Shown here: positions 42,139 through 51,215 of the stretch, piece by piece | Position numbering within the stretch: position 1 is the stretch's first letter | Layout: every line of letters begins with the position of its first letter | Source: Anaerolineales bacterium UBA2317 | GTDB taxonomy: Bacteria; Chloroflexota; Anaerolineae; Anaerolineales; Villigracilaceae | Length of the DNA: 64,000 nt | Direction of reading: 5' to 3' | Assembly: GCA_002345215.1 (NCBI GenBank) | Contig: DDVH01000052.1 | Coordinates: 1-64,000 of the forward strand | The notes under the pieces: generated by a model | What the model saw: only the letters and a program-made list of their open reading frames with translations | Databases searched by the model: none | Told to the model about the DNA's origin: nothing | Made by a program: the position numbers and the translations under genes

Positions 42139-42645
42139 ATGACAGAATTAGACGATATGCGTGCTGAAAAAGATGATTTTTTTGGAAACCATTTCCAAAG
42201 TCCGCTTACGCCAGAACAAAGAAAAGATTTTAAGGGGTTGAGCTACTTCCCTGAAAACGAAGCCTTGCGCTTGGAAGTGCAAGTGGAAGAGTTTGCCGAT
42301 AAACCCAGTTTTGAAATGCAAACTTCAACGGGTGATACGCGTATTTATGAAAAATATGGGAAGTTTAAGTTTAATGTAGAAGGCGAAGAAGTTGAGTTAA
42401 CAATTTATCAAGATGGGCATGGATTCTTTTTGCCGTTTGTGGATTCATTAGCCAACAAAGAGACGTATCCCGCTGGGCGTTATCTTGAACCTGAGCCTTT
42501 ACCCGGTAATCGCTTCATTGTGGATTTTAATTTGGCATACAACCCCTACTGCGCCTACAATGAGAAATGGTCTTGCCCCATTACGCCGTTTGAGAATCGG
42601 CTGAAAGTGCCGATTCGGGCGGGTGAAAAATTATTCCATGAATAA
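42139..42645 (+). CDS. DUF1684 family protein
   Basis: 168 residues. DUF1684 hallmarks: YFPENEALRLE, a beta-rich middle with YGKFKFNVEG, AGRYLEPEPL, the signature DFNLAYNPYCAYN, then CPITPFENRL and VPIRAGEK. Function unknown; no signal peptide. The ATG at 42139 is chosen because GGAG lies 6 nt upstream; an ATG four codons earlier has no such site and abuts the repeat. Confidence 0.9.
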   Translation: MTELDDMRAEKDDFFGNHFQSPLTPEQRKDFKGLSYFPENEALRLEVQVEEFADKPSFEMQTSTGDTRIYEKYGKFKFNVEGEEVELTIYQDGHGFFLPFVDSLANKETYPAGRYLEPEPLPGNRFIVDFNLAYNPYCAYNEKWSCPITPFENRLKVPIRAGEKLFHE

Positions 42646-42687
42646 ATAGACTGTGGACGATAGACCGTAGACAGTGCTGTAATAAAA

Positions 42688-42720
42688 AAACTGACAAGTT
42701 TTACTTGTCAGTTTTTGTTT
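42688..42720. terminator. Bidirectional terminator between convergent genes
   Basis: Stem AAACTGACAAG / CTTGTCAGTTT around TTTTA, with an A-run on the left and a T-run on the right, so it works from both strands. It serves the DUF1684 gene and overlaps the last codons of the anti-sigma gene. Confidence 0.88.
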
Positions 42721-43001
42721 TGAGTGTTTTCTAGCACACTTAGCAATGCCGCATATTCTTCGTGACAGCCATTGCAAATATCTAAATGTTCGCGCAGAAG
42801 CGGGGCGATTTTTTCCACGTCTCTGCCGTGAAATTTATGTTCCACAAACTCATCCAATTGCATAAACATATCATCACAGGTGATTTCATCTGCCCGCGCA
42901 CGCTCGAGGATGTTGATAATTTTAAGCACAACCTCGTCTGTCATTTCGGGTTGTGGGGCAGGTTTGCCGAATAAGTTTTGGAACAGGTCTTTTAATTTCA
43001 T
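42708..43001 (-). CDS. Zinc-finger anti-sigma-like protein
   Basis: 97 residues, soluble, no membrane helix. The core CDDMFMQLDEFVEHKF followed by LREHLDICNGCHEEY gives an H-x3-C-x2-C zinc finger of the zf-HC2/ZAS type found in anti-sigma factors. It lies 33 nt downstream of an ECF sigma factor gene on the same strand, the usual place for its antagonist. As a soluble ZAS protein it could respond to redox through its cysteines, as RsrA does; this is inference. Confidence 0.82.
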   Translation of the reverse strand: MKLKDLFQNLFGKPAPQPEMTDEVVLKIINILERARADEITCDDMFMQLDEFVEHKFHGRDVEKIAPLLREHLDICNGCHEEYAALLSVLENTQNKN

Positions 43002-43034
43002 TCGTTGTCTAAGACGTTTAACTTAATATTAATC

Positions 43035-43673
43035 TTACTTTTGCTCAAAGGCACTTAACAAATCTTGTGGGGTCAATTCTTCCATTGAAAGTCGTTTTTT
43101 CAACCGCAGACGGGCATCATGCAGAAGTTTATACAAAGCATTGCGATTGGTTTTCATTTTTTTTGCGGCTTCTTCCATTGGAATATCTTGCAAGCCAAGT
43201 AAGGTCAGGGCTTCGCGTTGTTTTGGGGTTAACTCTTCTTGCAAAATGCGACGGACGCGCTCTAGCATGTCTTTGCGTTCTGCTGAAGTTTCAGGCGATG
43301 CCTGAGGGTCAGCTAGCAGGCCGGGGGGAGGAGGAGCGTCTTCATTTTCAGTGAGTTCATCCAATGAAGCGTCACGCCAACGTTTGCGACGTAATTCGGT
43401 GAGAGCAATCCGAATTGCAATTTTGTGTACCCATGTTGTAAACAAACTCCGCCCTTCAAATGTATCGAGTTGGTCTAACACGCGCAATAAAGTTTCTTGT
43501 GTCACTTCTTCCACAAGCGGCGGGAAAAGCGGGTCATCGGAAGAGAGCCAACGCGAAAGCGCATACGGCAGACCCTTTTGAATCACATCGCGTAAATCGT
43601 TTAACGCTTCTTCATGAGGTATGCCTGTGCTTCGTAAATCCGCAAGCCAAGCTTCATTAGTACGGGTAGACAT
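43035..43673 (-). CDS. ECF-type RNA polymerase sigma factor
   Basis: 212 residues. Region 2: VEEVTQETLLRVLDQLDTFE and SLFTTWVHKIAIRIALTELR. Region 4: LTPKQREALTLLGLQDIPME and AAKKMKTNRNALYKLLHDAR, a helix-turn-helix that reads the -35 element. The ATG at 43673 is chosen; the reading frame stays open upstream but would run into the tRNA-Val gene. TATAAT at 43683-43688 (minus strand) with an 18-nt spaced TTGATT supports this start. The gene after it is a likely anti-sigma factor. Confidence 0.93.
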   Translation of the reverse strand: MSTRTNEAWLADLRSTGIPHEEALNDLRDVIQKGLPYALSRWLSSDDPLFPPLVEEVTQETLLRVLDQLDTFEGRSLFTTWVHKIAIRIALTELRRKRWRDASLDELTENEDAPPPPGLLADPQASPETSAERKDMLERVRRILQEELTPKQREALTLLGLQDIPMEEAAKKMKTNRNALYKLLHDARLRLKKRLSMEELTPQDLLSAFEQK

Positions 43674-43682
43674 TGTGACGGA

Positions 43683-43712
43683 ATTATAAGTTATAAGTTG
43701 ACTCAAAATCAA
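43683..43712 (-). promoter_or_regulatory. Promoter of the sigma factor gene
   Basis: On the minus strand TTGATT, 18-nt spacer, TATAAT, then 9 nt to the ATG. The leader would be about three bases. Confidence 0.6.
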
Positions 43713-43746
43713 ATTCTTACAAAAAATTGAGACTTTTTGATAGGAA

Positions 43747-43780
43747 TAAAAAAACATCACCTCAAATGAAGTGATGTTTT
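43747..43780 (-). terminator. Terminator of the tRNA-Val gene
   Basis: On the minus strand AAACATCAC and GTGATGTTT form a stem around TTCATTTGAG, followed by a run of T (43748-43754 on the complement). Confidence 0.85.
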
Positions 43781-43781
43781 G

Positions 43782-43855
43782 TGGTCTCAACAAGACTCGA
43801 ACTTGTGACCTCACCGATGTGAACGGTGCGTTCTAACCAACTGAACTATGAGACC
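43782..43855 (-). tRNA. tRNA-Val, anticodon CAC
   Basis: Acceptor stem GGTCTCA / TGAGACC, D-arm with AGTTGGTTAGA, anticodon stem CACCG / CGGTG around loop TTCACAT (anticodon CAC), and T-arm with GTTCGAGTC. The discriminator is A and CCA is not encoded. It has its own promoter and terminator. Confidence 0.96.
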
Positions 43856-43870
43856 CTATGAGCGACCGAG

Positions 43871-43899
43871 ATTATAGCCGAGCCTCACCCCTTTGACAA
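43871..43899 (-). promoter_or_regulatory. Promoter of tRNA-Val
   Basis: On the minus strand TTGTCA, exactly 17 nt, TATAAT (43876 to 43871), about 15 nt upstream of the mature 5' end. A strong consensus-type promoter. Confidence 0.82.
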
Positions 43900-43910
43900 G
43901 GAAAATATTT

Positions 43911-43970
43911 GTAGGGACACAGCAAAACGATTTATTGTCATCATCATAAAACGACTCGCTGTGTCCCTAC
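43911..43970. repeat. GTAGGGACACAGC inverted repeat
   Basis: GTAGGGACACAGC (43911-43923) and GCTGTGTCCCTAC (43958-43970) match perfectly, with inner AAAACGA / TAAAACGA. It lies 9 nt past the M23 peptidase gene and could end its transcript. Confidence 0.8.
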
Positions 43971-43979
43971 TTTATATAT

Positions 43980-45143
43980 CTATGGAGGTGGCAAATAACT
44001 CCATGGGTTTACTTTCGTACCCGCCATAATTTCAAAATGCAAATGTGCGCCAGATGAACGCCCGGTATTTCCGATCGCACCAATGACTTCACCTTGACCC
44101 ACACTTTGTCCGCAACCTACATTCAAAGCACTTAAGTGAGCATACAAAGTTTGAAAACCATTGCCATGGTCAATCATAATCATATTGCCATAGCCGTAAT
44201 CATTCCAACCGGCATATACAATCACACCGGCATCTGAAGCATACACGGCTTCCCCTTCATTACCTGCTAAATCAATGCCACTATGATTCGTTTCGAGTGA
44301 ATAATCAAAGCCTGATAAATAACGATTATTCGACGGATATACAAATGCACCATATCCCACTGCACCACCACTGACCGGGTCACACGCACCAGCCCCCAAT
44401 ACGCGAGCAGAGGCGGGGTTTTCGCGCGTCACACCCAAAGGCGCACTCCAACTCACAAATTCTCTTTCTCCACCGGGAATTATCAACCAAGTTCCAACAG
44501 GAATATTGGCGTTGTTATAATCACCAACTGTATCTGGGTCAAGATTATTACCGGGAAATTCAATAATATCTGCCGGTGTCACACCATAAAACTCAGCCCA
44601 ACTGCCAAACGGAATTCCACCTACCCATTCCCAATACACGCCGTTTACCGGCAAAATATTTAATTCTTGTCCTGGTCTCAATCCATGTGGATTATCCAAC
44701 AACAAACTGTAATTGCCCCACAAAATCGTTTGCGGTTCCAGCCCAAATTTTTCTGCAATCCCAAAAACCGTATCGCCTTCTTGCACCACATAAATAGACA
44801 TTTCATCACGTGGGCGAGTAGGGATATTGGTATGAATTTGTGCCGAACGTGATATGCCTTCATCAATAGCGACATTTACAGCCGGCACAGATTCTATGTT
44901 GATAATTTCGCTTCCTTCTGGACCTTCAACCTGCTCTTGCTGTTCAACATTCCCTTGCGCCTGAGCAAAATACGAACGTGTTAACAAAACCACAGTCACA
45001 ATCGCCAAAACAGAAAAAAGATTCGTTCCCACTTTAAGCAACGATTCCCCCAAACCTATGGAGGCTAAATTGTTAAACAGGCGGCTAAAAAACGAACCTT
45101 GTCTTACAGGCTCTTCTTGATTGTTAGATTCTTGATTACTCAT
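43980..45143 (-). CDS. LysM/M23 peptidoglycan hydrolase, membrane-anchored
   Basis: 387 residues from the chosen start. A membrane anchor lies near 38-57; a LysM domain follows (YVVQEGDTVFGIAEKFGLEP and on to LNILPV), then a second LysM-like stretch. The M23 zinc endopeptidase domain occupies the last ~110 residues, with HSGIDLAG, HGNGFQTLYAHLS and GAHLHFEIM. It should cut peptide cross-links or bind wall material outside the cell. Four ATGs stand close together (45155, 45152, 45149 is AAT-separated, 45143). The promoter TATGAT overlaps the first ones, so only 45143 can lie on the mRNA. Confidence 0.92.
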   Translation of the reverse strand: MSNQESNNQEEPVRQGSFFSRLFNNLASIGLGESLLKVGTNLFSVLAIVTVVLLTRSYFAQAQGNVEQQEQVEGPEGSEIINIESVPAVNVAIDEGISRSAQIHTNIPTRPRDEMSIYVVQEGDTVFGIAEKFGLEPQTILWGNYSLLLDNPHGLRPGQELNILPVNGVYWEWVGGIPFGSWAEFYGVTPADIIEFPGNNLDPDTVGDYNNANIPVGTWLIIPGGEREFVSWSAPLGVTRENPASARVLGAGACDPVSGGAVGYGAFVYPSNNRYLSGFDYSLETNHSGIDLAGNEGEAVYASDAGVIVYAGWNDYGYGNMIMIDHGNGFQTLYAHLSALNVGCGQSVGQGEVIGAIGNTGRSSGAHLHFEIMAGTKVNPWSYLPPP

Positions 45144-45150
45144 ATTCATC

Positions 45151-45180
45151 ATCATAACATGGGCAAAAAATGTCGGTCAA
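45151..45180 (-). promoter_or_regulatory. Promoter of the LysM/M23 gene (leaderless)
   Basis: On the minus strand TTGACC (45180 to 45175), 18-nt spacer, TATGAT (45156 to 45151), then 7 nt to the ATG at 45143. Confidence 0.65.
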
Positions 45181-45197
45181 GTTTTGCCCATAAATAC

Positions 45198-46469
45198 TTA
45201 TTTTTCGTTAATAGGTGCATTGCCTCTACGCTGTCTAAAAAACAATCTCACTAATATCACACTTAACAAAGAAATCAAACCACCAGCCACAAGCGAAGTT
45301 TGCACACTCCATGTTTGCGCAATCCAACCAATGACGATACTCCCAAACGGAGCCACGCCTTGTAAACCCCAAAAATAAATGCTGAACACTCGTCCGCGTA
45401 ATTCATTCGGCACACGGATTTGAATCATCGTGTTCATCGTAATTAATTGAGTCACCGTTCCCCAGCCGATGAATGCTAACAAAATAAACACGACGCTTAA
45501 ATTTGTCACTATCCCTAACAAAGTGACAGGGATGATAAATAAAATTTGCCCCCATAACAGCATTTTGTTTTTGTTTGCCGAACTGAGATACGCCATCATA
45601 AACGCGGCAGTGACTGCGCCAACGCCTTGCGCGAGATACATATTGCTAGTGCGTGCGGCGATGATGGTTTCAGTATCAAATATAGTGGATAAGACATCTC
45701 GGGCGAGGGCTGGCGTTTGTTGTAACAATGGAATACCAAAAAAGCCTAACAAAGCCGACATCAAAATAGCAGACAATACAACAGCATTCCCGCGAATGTA
45801 ACTCAAGCCTTCTCTAAATTCTCGTGCCATGCCTTGAGACGGTATATTTTCTTTTTCAACTTTATATCTTGTTCGGGCAACAAACAAACCTGCCACCACA
45901 AATACAAAACTGATTCCATTTACTAAAAAGACACTGCCTTCATTGCCCGTCCATGCGATTAAACCTGCCGCACACAAAGGTCCGATGATTCTGCCTAAGT
46001 TGAAAGCGGTGGTTTGTAATGCAATAGCACTGGGTAGGGCTTCTTTGCCGGCTAATTCAATCAGCATGGCTTGGCGAGCGGTCACTTCAACGGCGACAGC
46101 AGAACCATAAATAAATGCCAATGTGGCGATGTGCCAAATTTGCAATTGATTGGTGAAAGTAAGATACGCTAAACCAAATGCTTGCACAGACATCAAAATT
46201 TGTAAAATGATAGTGGCTTTGCGTTTATCCCAACGTTCAACTAAAACGCCAGCGGGTAATGCAAATAATAATGTGGGTAATGTGGTTGCGAAACCAATTA
46301 ATCCCAAATCTAATGGGCGACCTGAAATGCGATAAGCAAGGTAAGGTAATGCAGTGGCTTGCATCCATGTGCCAATGACTGAAACAAATTGACCAATGAG
46401 AAAGAGAACATAATCTCGTGAGGATAGCGCGGGGAAGTGACTGGTTAACCAGCTTTTGATAGATGCCAT
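45198..46469 (-). CDS. MFS transporter (EntS/MFS_3-like)
   Basis: 423 residues, about 12 membrane helices. The start SRDYVLFLIGQFVSVIGTWM and the loop RPLDLGLIGFATTLPTLLFA, then GVLVERWDKRK, match the MFS_3 group that includes the enterobactin exporter EntS and macrolide exporters. It is probably an efflux pump; the substrate is unknown. No regulator is adjacent. The end is basic (FRQRRGN). Confidence 0.92.
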   Translation of the reverse strand: MASIKSWLTSHFPALSSRDYVLFLIGQFVSVIGTWMQATALPYLAYRISGRPLDLGLIGFATTLPTLLFALPAGVLVERWDKRKATIILQILMSVQAFGLAYLTFTNQLQIWHIATLAFIYGSAVAVEVTARQAMLIELAGKEALPSAIALQTTAFNLGRIIGPLCAAGLIAWTGNEGSVFLVNGISFVFVVAGLFVARTRYKVEKENIPSQGMAREFREGLSYIRGNAVVLSAILMSALLGFFGIPLLQQTPALARDVLSTIFDTETIIAARTSNMYLAQGVGAVTAAFMMAYLSSANKNKMLLWGQILFIIPVTLLGIVTNLSVVFILLAFIGWGTVTQLITMNTMIQIRVPNELRGRVFSIYFWGLQGVAPFGSIVIGWIAQTWSVQTSLVAGGLISLLSVILVRLFFRQRRGNAPINEK

Positions 46470-46518
46470 GTATTTTTTCTATGTTAAGAGTTAATTGCTA
46501 AAAGCTAAATGCTAACAG

Positions 46519-47184
46519 CTAGATTGGAACCACACATTCAGCCACGTCGTTGCTGGGTTTGTTGACCAATGTTGAAACAGCGTGTGCAGTCATTTTGGAG
46601 GTAGAAAAAGGTTGAATGAGTGGAAGCAGGTCGCCCGAAGATTGAGGCGTTGGGTCAAGCCATTTATCATAATCTTTTGGATTCAAAATCACAGGCATTC
46701 TGTTATGCAATGAAGACATCAACTCATTTGGTTCAGTGGTGATGATAGTGCATGTGCGAATTGAACTGCCATCGGGTGAATTCCATTCATCCCACAAACC
46801 TGCAAACGCAAACGGCTCACGGTTTTTCATGTGAATGAAATACGGCGTTTTTGTTTTTTGATTTTGGTTGGCTTTCCATTCATAAAAGCCATCGGCAAGA
46901 ATCAAACAACGTTTGTATTTGAGACTGCCACGAAAGGATGGTTTTTCTGCAATTGTTTCACCGCGTGCATTGATGAGTTTGTTTCCAATGCTTGGGTCTT
47001 TCGACCATGATGGAATTAAACCCCACACAAAAAAATCGGCTTTATTCTTCGCATCATTTGGAATCGCTAACACGGGTTGGGTGGGGGCGATGTTGAAACG
47101 TGGCGCAAATTTTTTTGGAAATTCAAAATCTGCAAACGCTTCTAAGTCTGACGGGTCAACTGTAAGTGTGAACCTTCCGCACAT
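46519..47184 (-). CDS. SRAP (SOS response-associated peptidase) family protein, YedK/HMCES-like
   Basis: 221 residues. The protein must begin MCGRF, since Cys2 becomes N-terminal and forms a thiazolidine bond with abasic sites in single-stranded DNA. This fixes the start at 47184, although the frame is open further upstream. Other key segments: FNIAPTQPVLAI, NARGETIAEKPSF, GFYEWK with the catalytic Glu, and LHNRMPVIL with His. It shields abasic sites from breakage. It follows a histidine kinase gene by 17 nt. Confidence 0.95.
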   Translation of the reverse strand: MCGRFTLTVDPSDLEAFADFEFPKKFAPRFNIAPTQPVLAIPNDAKNKADFFVWGLIPSWSKDPSIGNKLINARGETIAEKPSFRGSLKYKRCLILADGFYEWKANQNQKTKTPYFIHMKNREPFAFAGLWDEWNSPDGSSIRTCTIITTEPNELMSSLHNRMPVILNPKDYDKWLDPTPQSSGDLLPLIQPFSTSKMTAHAVSTLVNKPSNDVAECVVPI

Positions 47185-47201
47185 GATTTCTCCTTTTGCA
47201 T

Positions 47202-49244
47202 TTATGCTAACGTAAAATAAAACGTTGAACCTTTGCCAAGTTCTGATTCGACCCAAATTTTACCGCCATGTACTTCTACAATTCTTTTGACAAGTGTTAA
47301 ACCAATACCAGAGCCAGGTGAATCAGAATCTAATTTATTGAACAAACCAAAGATTCTATCTATAAACTGTGAGTCAATGCCGATGCCATTATCTTGAACA
47401 AAAAAAGTTATTGGTCTTTCTGCATCTACAATGGAACCAATGCGAATAACCGGGTTAGGTTGGTTGCCCATAAACTTAATTGCATTTTCTATTAAGTTTT
47501 GCAACACTTCAACCAAGCGAATTTTATCGCCAAATACTTTGTGACCTCTATCCACAAACTCAATTTTTACATTTCGGGCTTTGATATTTCCCTCGACAAT
47601 GGCTAATGCCTCACGCACAATTTCTCCAAAACTCGTTTCCACAGGGTCATTCATCATTCTTCCAATGCGCGAGAGTTCTAACAAATCTTTGAGCAAGGTT
47701 TGCATTTTCTCAACGGCTTGATGAATGCGCTTCAAATCTTGATTGAATCGGTCAAAGTCTCCAGCACGGGCACTTTTTTCGAGATAGTTTAAGAATCCAG
47801 TAATTGTGACCAAAGGTGATTTTAAGTCGTGTGAAACAGTGTAAGTGAATCTTTCAAGTTCTGTATTTTTTGCTTCAAGTTCTTTAATTAATGTCTCACG
47901 TTCAAATTCGGCTTTTTTTCTTTCGGTAATTTCACGCGAAATGCCAGTTGTACCAATTACTTCACCACTTGAATTGGTAATCGGTGTTTTGATTGTCTCA
48001 GCCCAACGGATTTTTCCATTTCCTAAATCTACTTTTTCTTCAATTCTTAAGCGTTGCTTCGTTTCCATCACTTGCTTGTCACCATCGCGATAAGCATCAG
48101 CAAATTCGTAAGGGAAAATATCAAAATCGGTTTTGCCAATAATTTGATAAGCATCCAATTCTACAAATTTAATAAACTCCTCATTAACCGCAATGTAATA
48201 TCCTTTTTTGTCCTTCATCCATGCCATATCTGGAATATTATTTAAGATAGCAGTTTGTTGCAGTACGGTTTCTCGTAATTTTTCTTCTGCTATTTTTTGC
48301 CGAGTGACATCTTGCACAGCACCTACAATGCCCTCTAAGCGATTTTCTTTTTTATTCCAGATTGGGTGAGCAAAGACACGTTCCCAACGAATTGAACCAT
48401 CTTTAGCAAATGTGCGAATTTCAGAATTGACCACATCCCTATTTCTTAACAACTTCTGCATATCGGCTTCATCTTTTTTAATGTCATCTGGGTGCATGTG
48501 ACCAGTCCAACCACCACTAGCGACATATTCTTCCATTGAATAGCCTGTCATTTTCTCAAATGCCCCGGCTACCCAAAGTAACTTTGCATTCCCTTGTTCA
48601 TCTACTTCACTTTCAAAGGTGTAATCTGAACTCACTTCTGAAATCCACTTTTGTTTTTCGTCACTTTTTCTAACGCGTTCTAAAGCTTCATTCAAAGTCC
48701 GCGCAGATAAATATTGTAAAAGCGCAATCATCGGCAAAACCACTAAACTGACCAACCAAGTGAGTAATGGCGGATTGCTCTCAGAAAATTGAATCATTCC
48801 TGTTCTATCACGAATTATCATCACCAAGCCAGAGGCGACAGATAAAACAGCAACTATAAGAGAAACTTTTGGACCAAGCAAAAGCCCACTCATGATGATA
48901 GCTAACAAATACCCAAAACTATAGGCTTCACTCCTTAACCCAGAACCAGTGAATGCAACTGCAGTAAAAAAAATCCAAAATATGACAACTTGAATCACAG
49001 AAGCTTGGCGTACATATCCGCGTCGCATCATATAAAGCAAAAATGAATTAAGAGTAACAACGATAATGATTTCAATTCCAACGCGTCTGGCAATTTCAGG
49101 TTCAAGTGCAGGTACAAAGATTGTCATCAAAAGGGCGATGAAAATTAATCCCCATAAAATCATATTTAACAAATACGCCTGATGCGTATCAAACTCGTTA
49201 TCAAAAACAGGAGGTTTTAGAATCTTTTTTAAAAACTCAAACAT
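47202..49244 (-). CDS. Membrane histidine kinase with two PAS domains
   Basis: 680 residues. About six N-terminal membrane helices (residues 28-185) form an unclassified sensor region. Two PAS domains follow (about 205-330 and 335-455), each with a PAC end such as GIVGAVQDVTRQK and GTTGISREITERK. His472 lies in TVSHDLKSPLVTITG. The ATPase domain has NLIENAIKF, VQDNGIGID and GSGIGLTLVKRIVEVHGG. There is no receiver and no adjacent response regulator. It begins 4 nt after selB, suggesting they share a transcript, though no functional link is known. Confidence 0.93.
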   Translation of the reverse strand: MFEFLKKILKPPVFDNEFDTHQAYLLNMILWGLIFIALLMTIFVPALEPEIARRVGIEIIIVVTLNSFLLYMMRRGYVRQASVIQVVIFWIFFTAVAFTGSGLRSEAYSFGYLLAIIMSGLLLGPKVSLIVAVLSVASGLVMIIRDRTGMIQFSESNPPLLTWLVSLVVLPMIALLQYLSARTLNEALERVRKSDEKQKWISEVSSDYTFESEVDEQGNAKLLWVAGAFEKMTGYSMEEYVASGGWTGHMHPDDIKKDEADMQKLLRNRDVVNSEIRTFAKDGSIRWERVFAHPIWNKKENRLEGIVGAVQDVTRQKIAEEKLRETVLQQTAILNNIPDMAWMKDKKGYYIAVNEEFIKFVELDAYQIIGKTDFDIFPYEFADAYRDGDKQVMETKQRLRIEEKVDLGNGKIRWAETIKTPITNSSGEVIGTTGISREITERKKAEFERETLIKELEAKNTELERFTYTVSHDLKSPLVTITGFLNYLEKSARAGDFDRFNQDLKRIHQAVEKMQTLLKDLLELSRIGRMMNDPVETSFGEIVREALAIVEGNIKARNVKIEFVDRGHKVFGDKIRLVEVLQNLIENAIKFMGNQPNPVIRIGSIVDAERPITFFVQDNGIGIDSQFIDRIFGLFNKLDSDSPGSGIGLTLVKRIVEVHGGKIWVESELGKGSTFYFTLA

Positions 49245-49248
49245 TATT

Positions 49249-51129
49249 TCACTTTAACTTCCGCACATCACCTGCGCGAACAGTAATATTGATTGCGTCC
49301 AAATATTCCAATACAGCCTGTGCATATTTTCGTGTCGTGCTAAATATATCACGCGCTTCTGCTAAAGTAATTTGTCCGCTTTGTTTGATGTGCGATTTTA
49401 TTTTTTCTAGCATGTCATCATAATCTTTTTTACGGAAGATGACATCCTGCGAAACAGAAATCAACTCATTAGACTCAAGCAAAGCATTTAAGACTTCTTC
49501 ACCGACGTCACCCTGACATTCTTTAACGCTTGGCGTGGCGTATGGATTCTCTTCAAACTTCCGCATCAGATTCTTAACCGCGGCTTGCTCTTGCTGTGTA
49601 AACAGAATCTCATGTTCAGGCATGGAGACGACATTCGTAAAACGTAATTCGTGATTCGTGATTAAAAACTCCAGAACAATGTTAAATTGTTTGCTTGAAA
49701 GTTTGATTTTGTTTTTTAATTCCTCTTTCGGCATTCCACTTCGTAAGCGATATTGTTTGTGATAATCACTGACAAGCCCTAATATTTTTTCTTTCGTTTT
49801 CTGCCATTCAGAGAATGAGACAACAAGCGACTCTGGATTTTTATTTTCTTCCAAAAGAATTATGTGCTGATTTGCAATTAATTCATCTATCGCGGTTTCA
49901 AATTGTTCAGAATCCAAACGAGATTTTGATGTAACATCTTTTATAGAAGCAATTCCTAAAGCCGATGCGGCTTCAAGTAAAACTTCGGCTGGTGAGCCAT
50001 GTGAAAGTGCTTCTAAAGACTTCAATACATCTTCATCGAATCTTTTATGCCTGCCTTTGGGCTGATGGTCAACAATGATTCCGCCACCGAGCGTTTCACT
50101 GGGAGAAGGTCTGCGTAAAATATATCTATCATCACGCACTGCCAAAATAGGTTCTCGTAATTCAAGTTGAATCCAACCTGTTTCAGCGGCTTTGAGTTCT
50201 TCTGTGCCGAGTAAACGGATTGTGGCAATGCCTTCACTTGCACCCACAAAAAACTTTACTTCATCGCCATGTTTAATTGGATTGCTTATATCTTTCAATA
50301 AATTTAATTTAGCATCTATTCTTCTTGTGGCTTGATATTGATTTGGATGTACAAGCACATCTCCACGCTTGATAGATTCTGTTTCTATTCCAGAAATATT
50401 GACAGCAGTTCTTGAGCCCGGCGTTGCAGTCTCTTCTTTTTTCTTGTGGGTTTGAAGTCCGCGTATTCTGCCTTTTAGATTGTTTGGCAAAATTTCAATT
50501 TCATCACCAACATTTAATTCACCATCACTCAATGTGCCTGTAACGACTGTGCCAAATCCGCTCATGCTGAAGACGCGATCAATAGGCAGGCGGGGGCGAT
50601 TCAAATTTGGGCGAATCGGTTTGTTTTCAAGCAGAGATTGGAGATTGGTAATTAATTCATCCAACCCTGTTTTATTTTTTGCAGAAACTTTGATTATTGG
50701 AGAATCTTTTAGAGTTGTATTGCTGAGAGTTTGGCGAATGTCGAGTTCGAGCAACTCAAGCCACCCTGAGTCTGAGGCGAGGTCGGTTTTTGTCAAAACA
50801 ATTAAGGCGGATGAAATCTCTAGTAAATCTAAGATGGCGAGATGTTCTTTGGTTTGTGGCATGATGCCTTCATCTGCGGCGATGATTAATAAAGCCGCAT
50901 CAATGCCACCGATGCCTGCTAGCATGTTTTCAATAAAATCTCTATGACCGGGCACATCGACAATGCCAACCTCTTCACCGTTTGGAAGGGTAAGCCAAGC
51001 GAAACCCAATTCAATGGTCATTTCGCGGGCTTGTTCTTCTTTGAGGCGGTCGGGGTGTGTGCCTGTGAGTGCTTGAATTAATGTCGATTTGCCGTGGTCA
51101 ACATGACCAGCCGTACCGATAACTCTCAT
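49249..51129 (-). CDS. selB: Selenocysteine-specific elongation factor SelB
   Basis: 626 residues. The GTPase domain has GTAGHVDHGKSTLIQAL, DVPGHRDFIENM and LTKTD; EF-Tu-like domains 2 and 3 follow (RVFSMSGFGTVVTGT, then RRPSPSETLGGG). Four winged helices end the protein (about 370-626, for example ITLAEARDIFSTTRKYAQAV). SelB delivers Sec-tRNA to UGA codons next to SECIS hairpins. selA, selD and tRNA-Sec are not in the window, but the gene implies that this organism decodes UGA as selenocysteine. Confidence 0.94.
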   Translation of the reverse strand: MRVIGTAGHVDHGKSTLIQALTGTHPDRLKEEQAREMTIELGFAWLTLPNGEEVGIVDVPGHRDFIENMLAGIGGIDAALLIIAADEGIMPQTKEHLAILDLLEISSALIVLTKTDLASDSGWLELLELDIRQTLSNTTLKDSPIIKVSAKNKTGLDELITNLQSLLENKPIRPNLNRPRLPIDRVFSMSGFGTVVTGTLSDGELNVGDEIEILPNNLKGRIRGLQTHKKKEETATPGSRTAVNISGIETESIKRGDVLVHPNQYQATRRIDAKLNLLKDISNPIKHGDEVKFFVGASEGIATIRLLGTEELKAAETGWIQLELREPILAVRDDRYILRRPSPSETLGGGIIVDHQPKGRHKRFDEDVLKSLEALSHGSPAEVLLEAASALGIASIKDVTSKSRLDSEQFETAIDELIANQHIILLEENKNPESLVVSFSEWQKTKEKILGLVSDYHKQYRLRSGMPKEELKNKIKLSSKQFNIVLEFLITNHELRFTNVVSMPEHEILFTQQEQAAVKNLMRKFEENPYATPSVKECQGDVGEEVLNALLESNELISVSQDVIFRKKDYDDMLEKIKSHIKQSGQITLAEARDIFSTTRKYAQAVLEYLDAINITVRAGDVRKLK

Positions 51130-51140
51130 TAATAAAAATT

Positions 51141-51189
51141 CTTTCCACTTTCCTCTTTGCTTTTGAATGAAAGAAGAAAGAGGAAAGAT
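51141..51189. repeat. Purine/pyrimidine palindromic repeat, intergenic copy
   Basis: CTTTCCACTTTCCTCTTTGC facing GAAAGAAGAAAGAGGAAAG. The same units encode a signal peptide at 17822-17900; partial copies are at 52454-52472 and 62154-62183. Confidence 0.7.
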
Positions 51190-51215
51190 TCTATTTACTG
51201 ATTACTGAAAACTGA

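Noticed and set aside
43674..43814. N-terminal extension of the sigma factor frame
   Set aside because: It would run through the tRNA-Val terminator and into the tRNA itself; the ATG at 43673 has its own promoter.
47185..47256. Extension of the SRAP protein upstream of MCGRF
   Set aside because: Cys2 must be N-terminal for function, and the extension overlaps the end of the histidine kinase gene.
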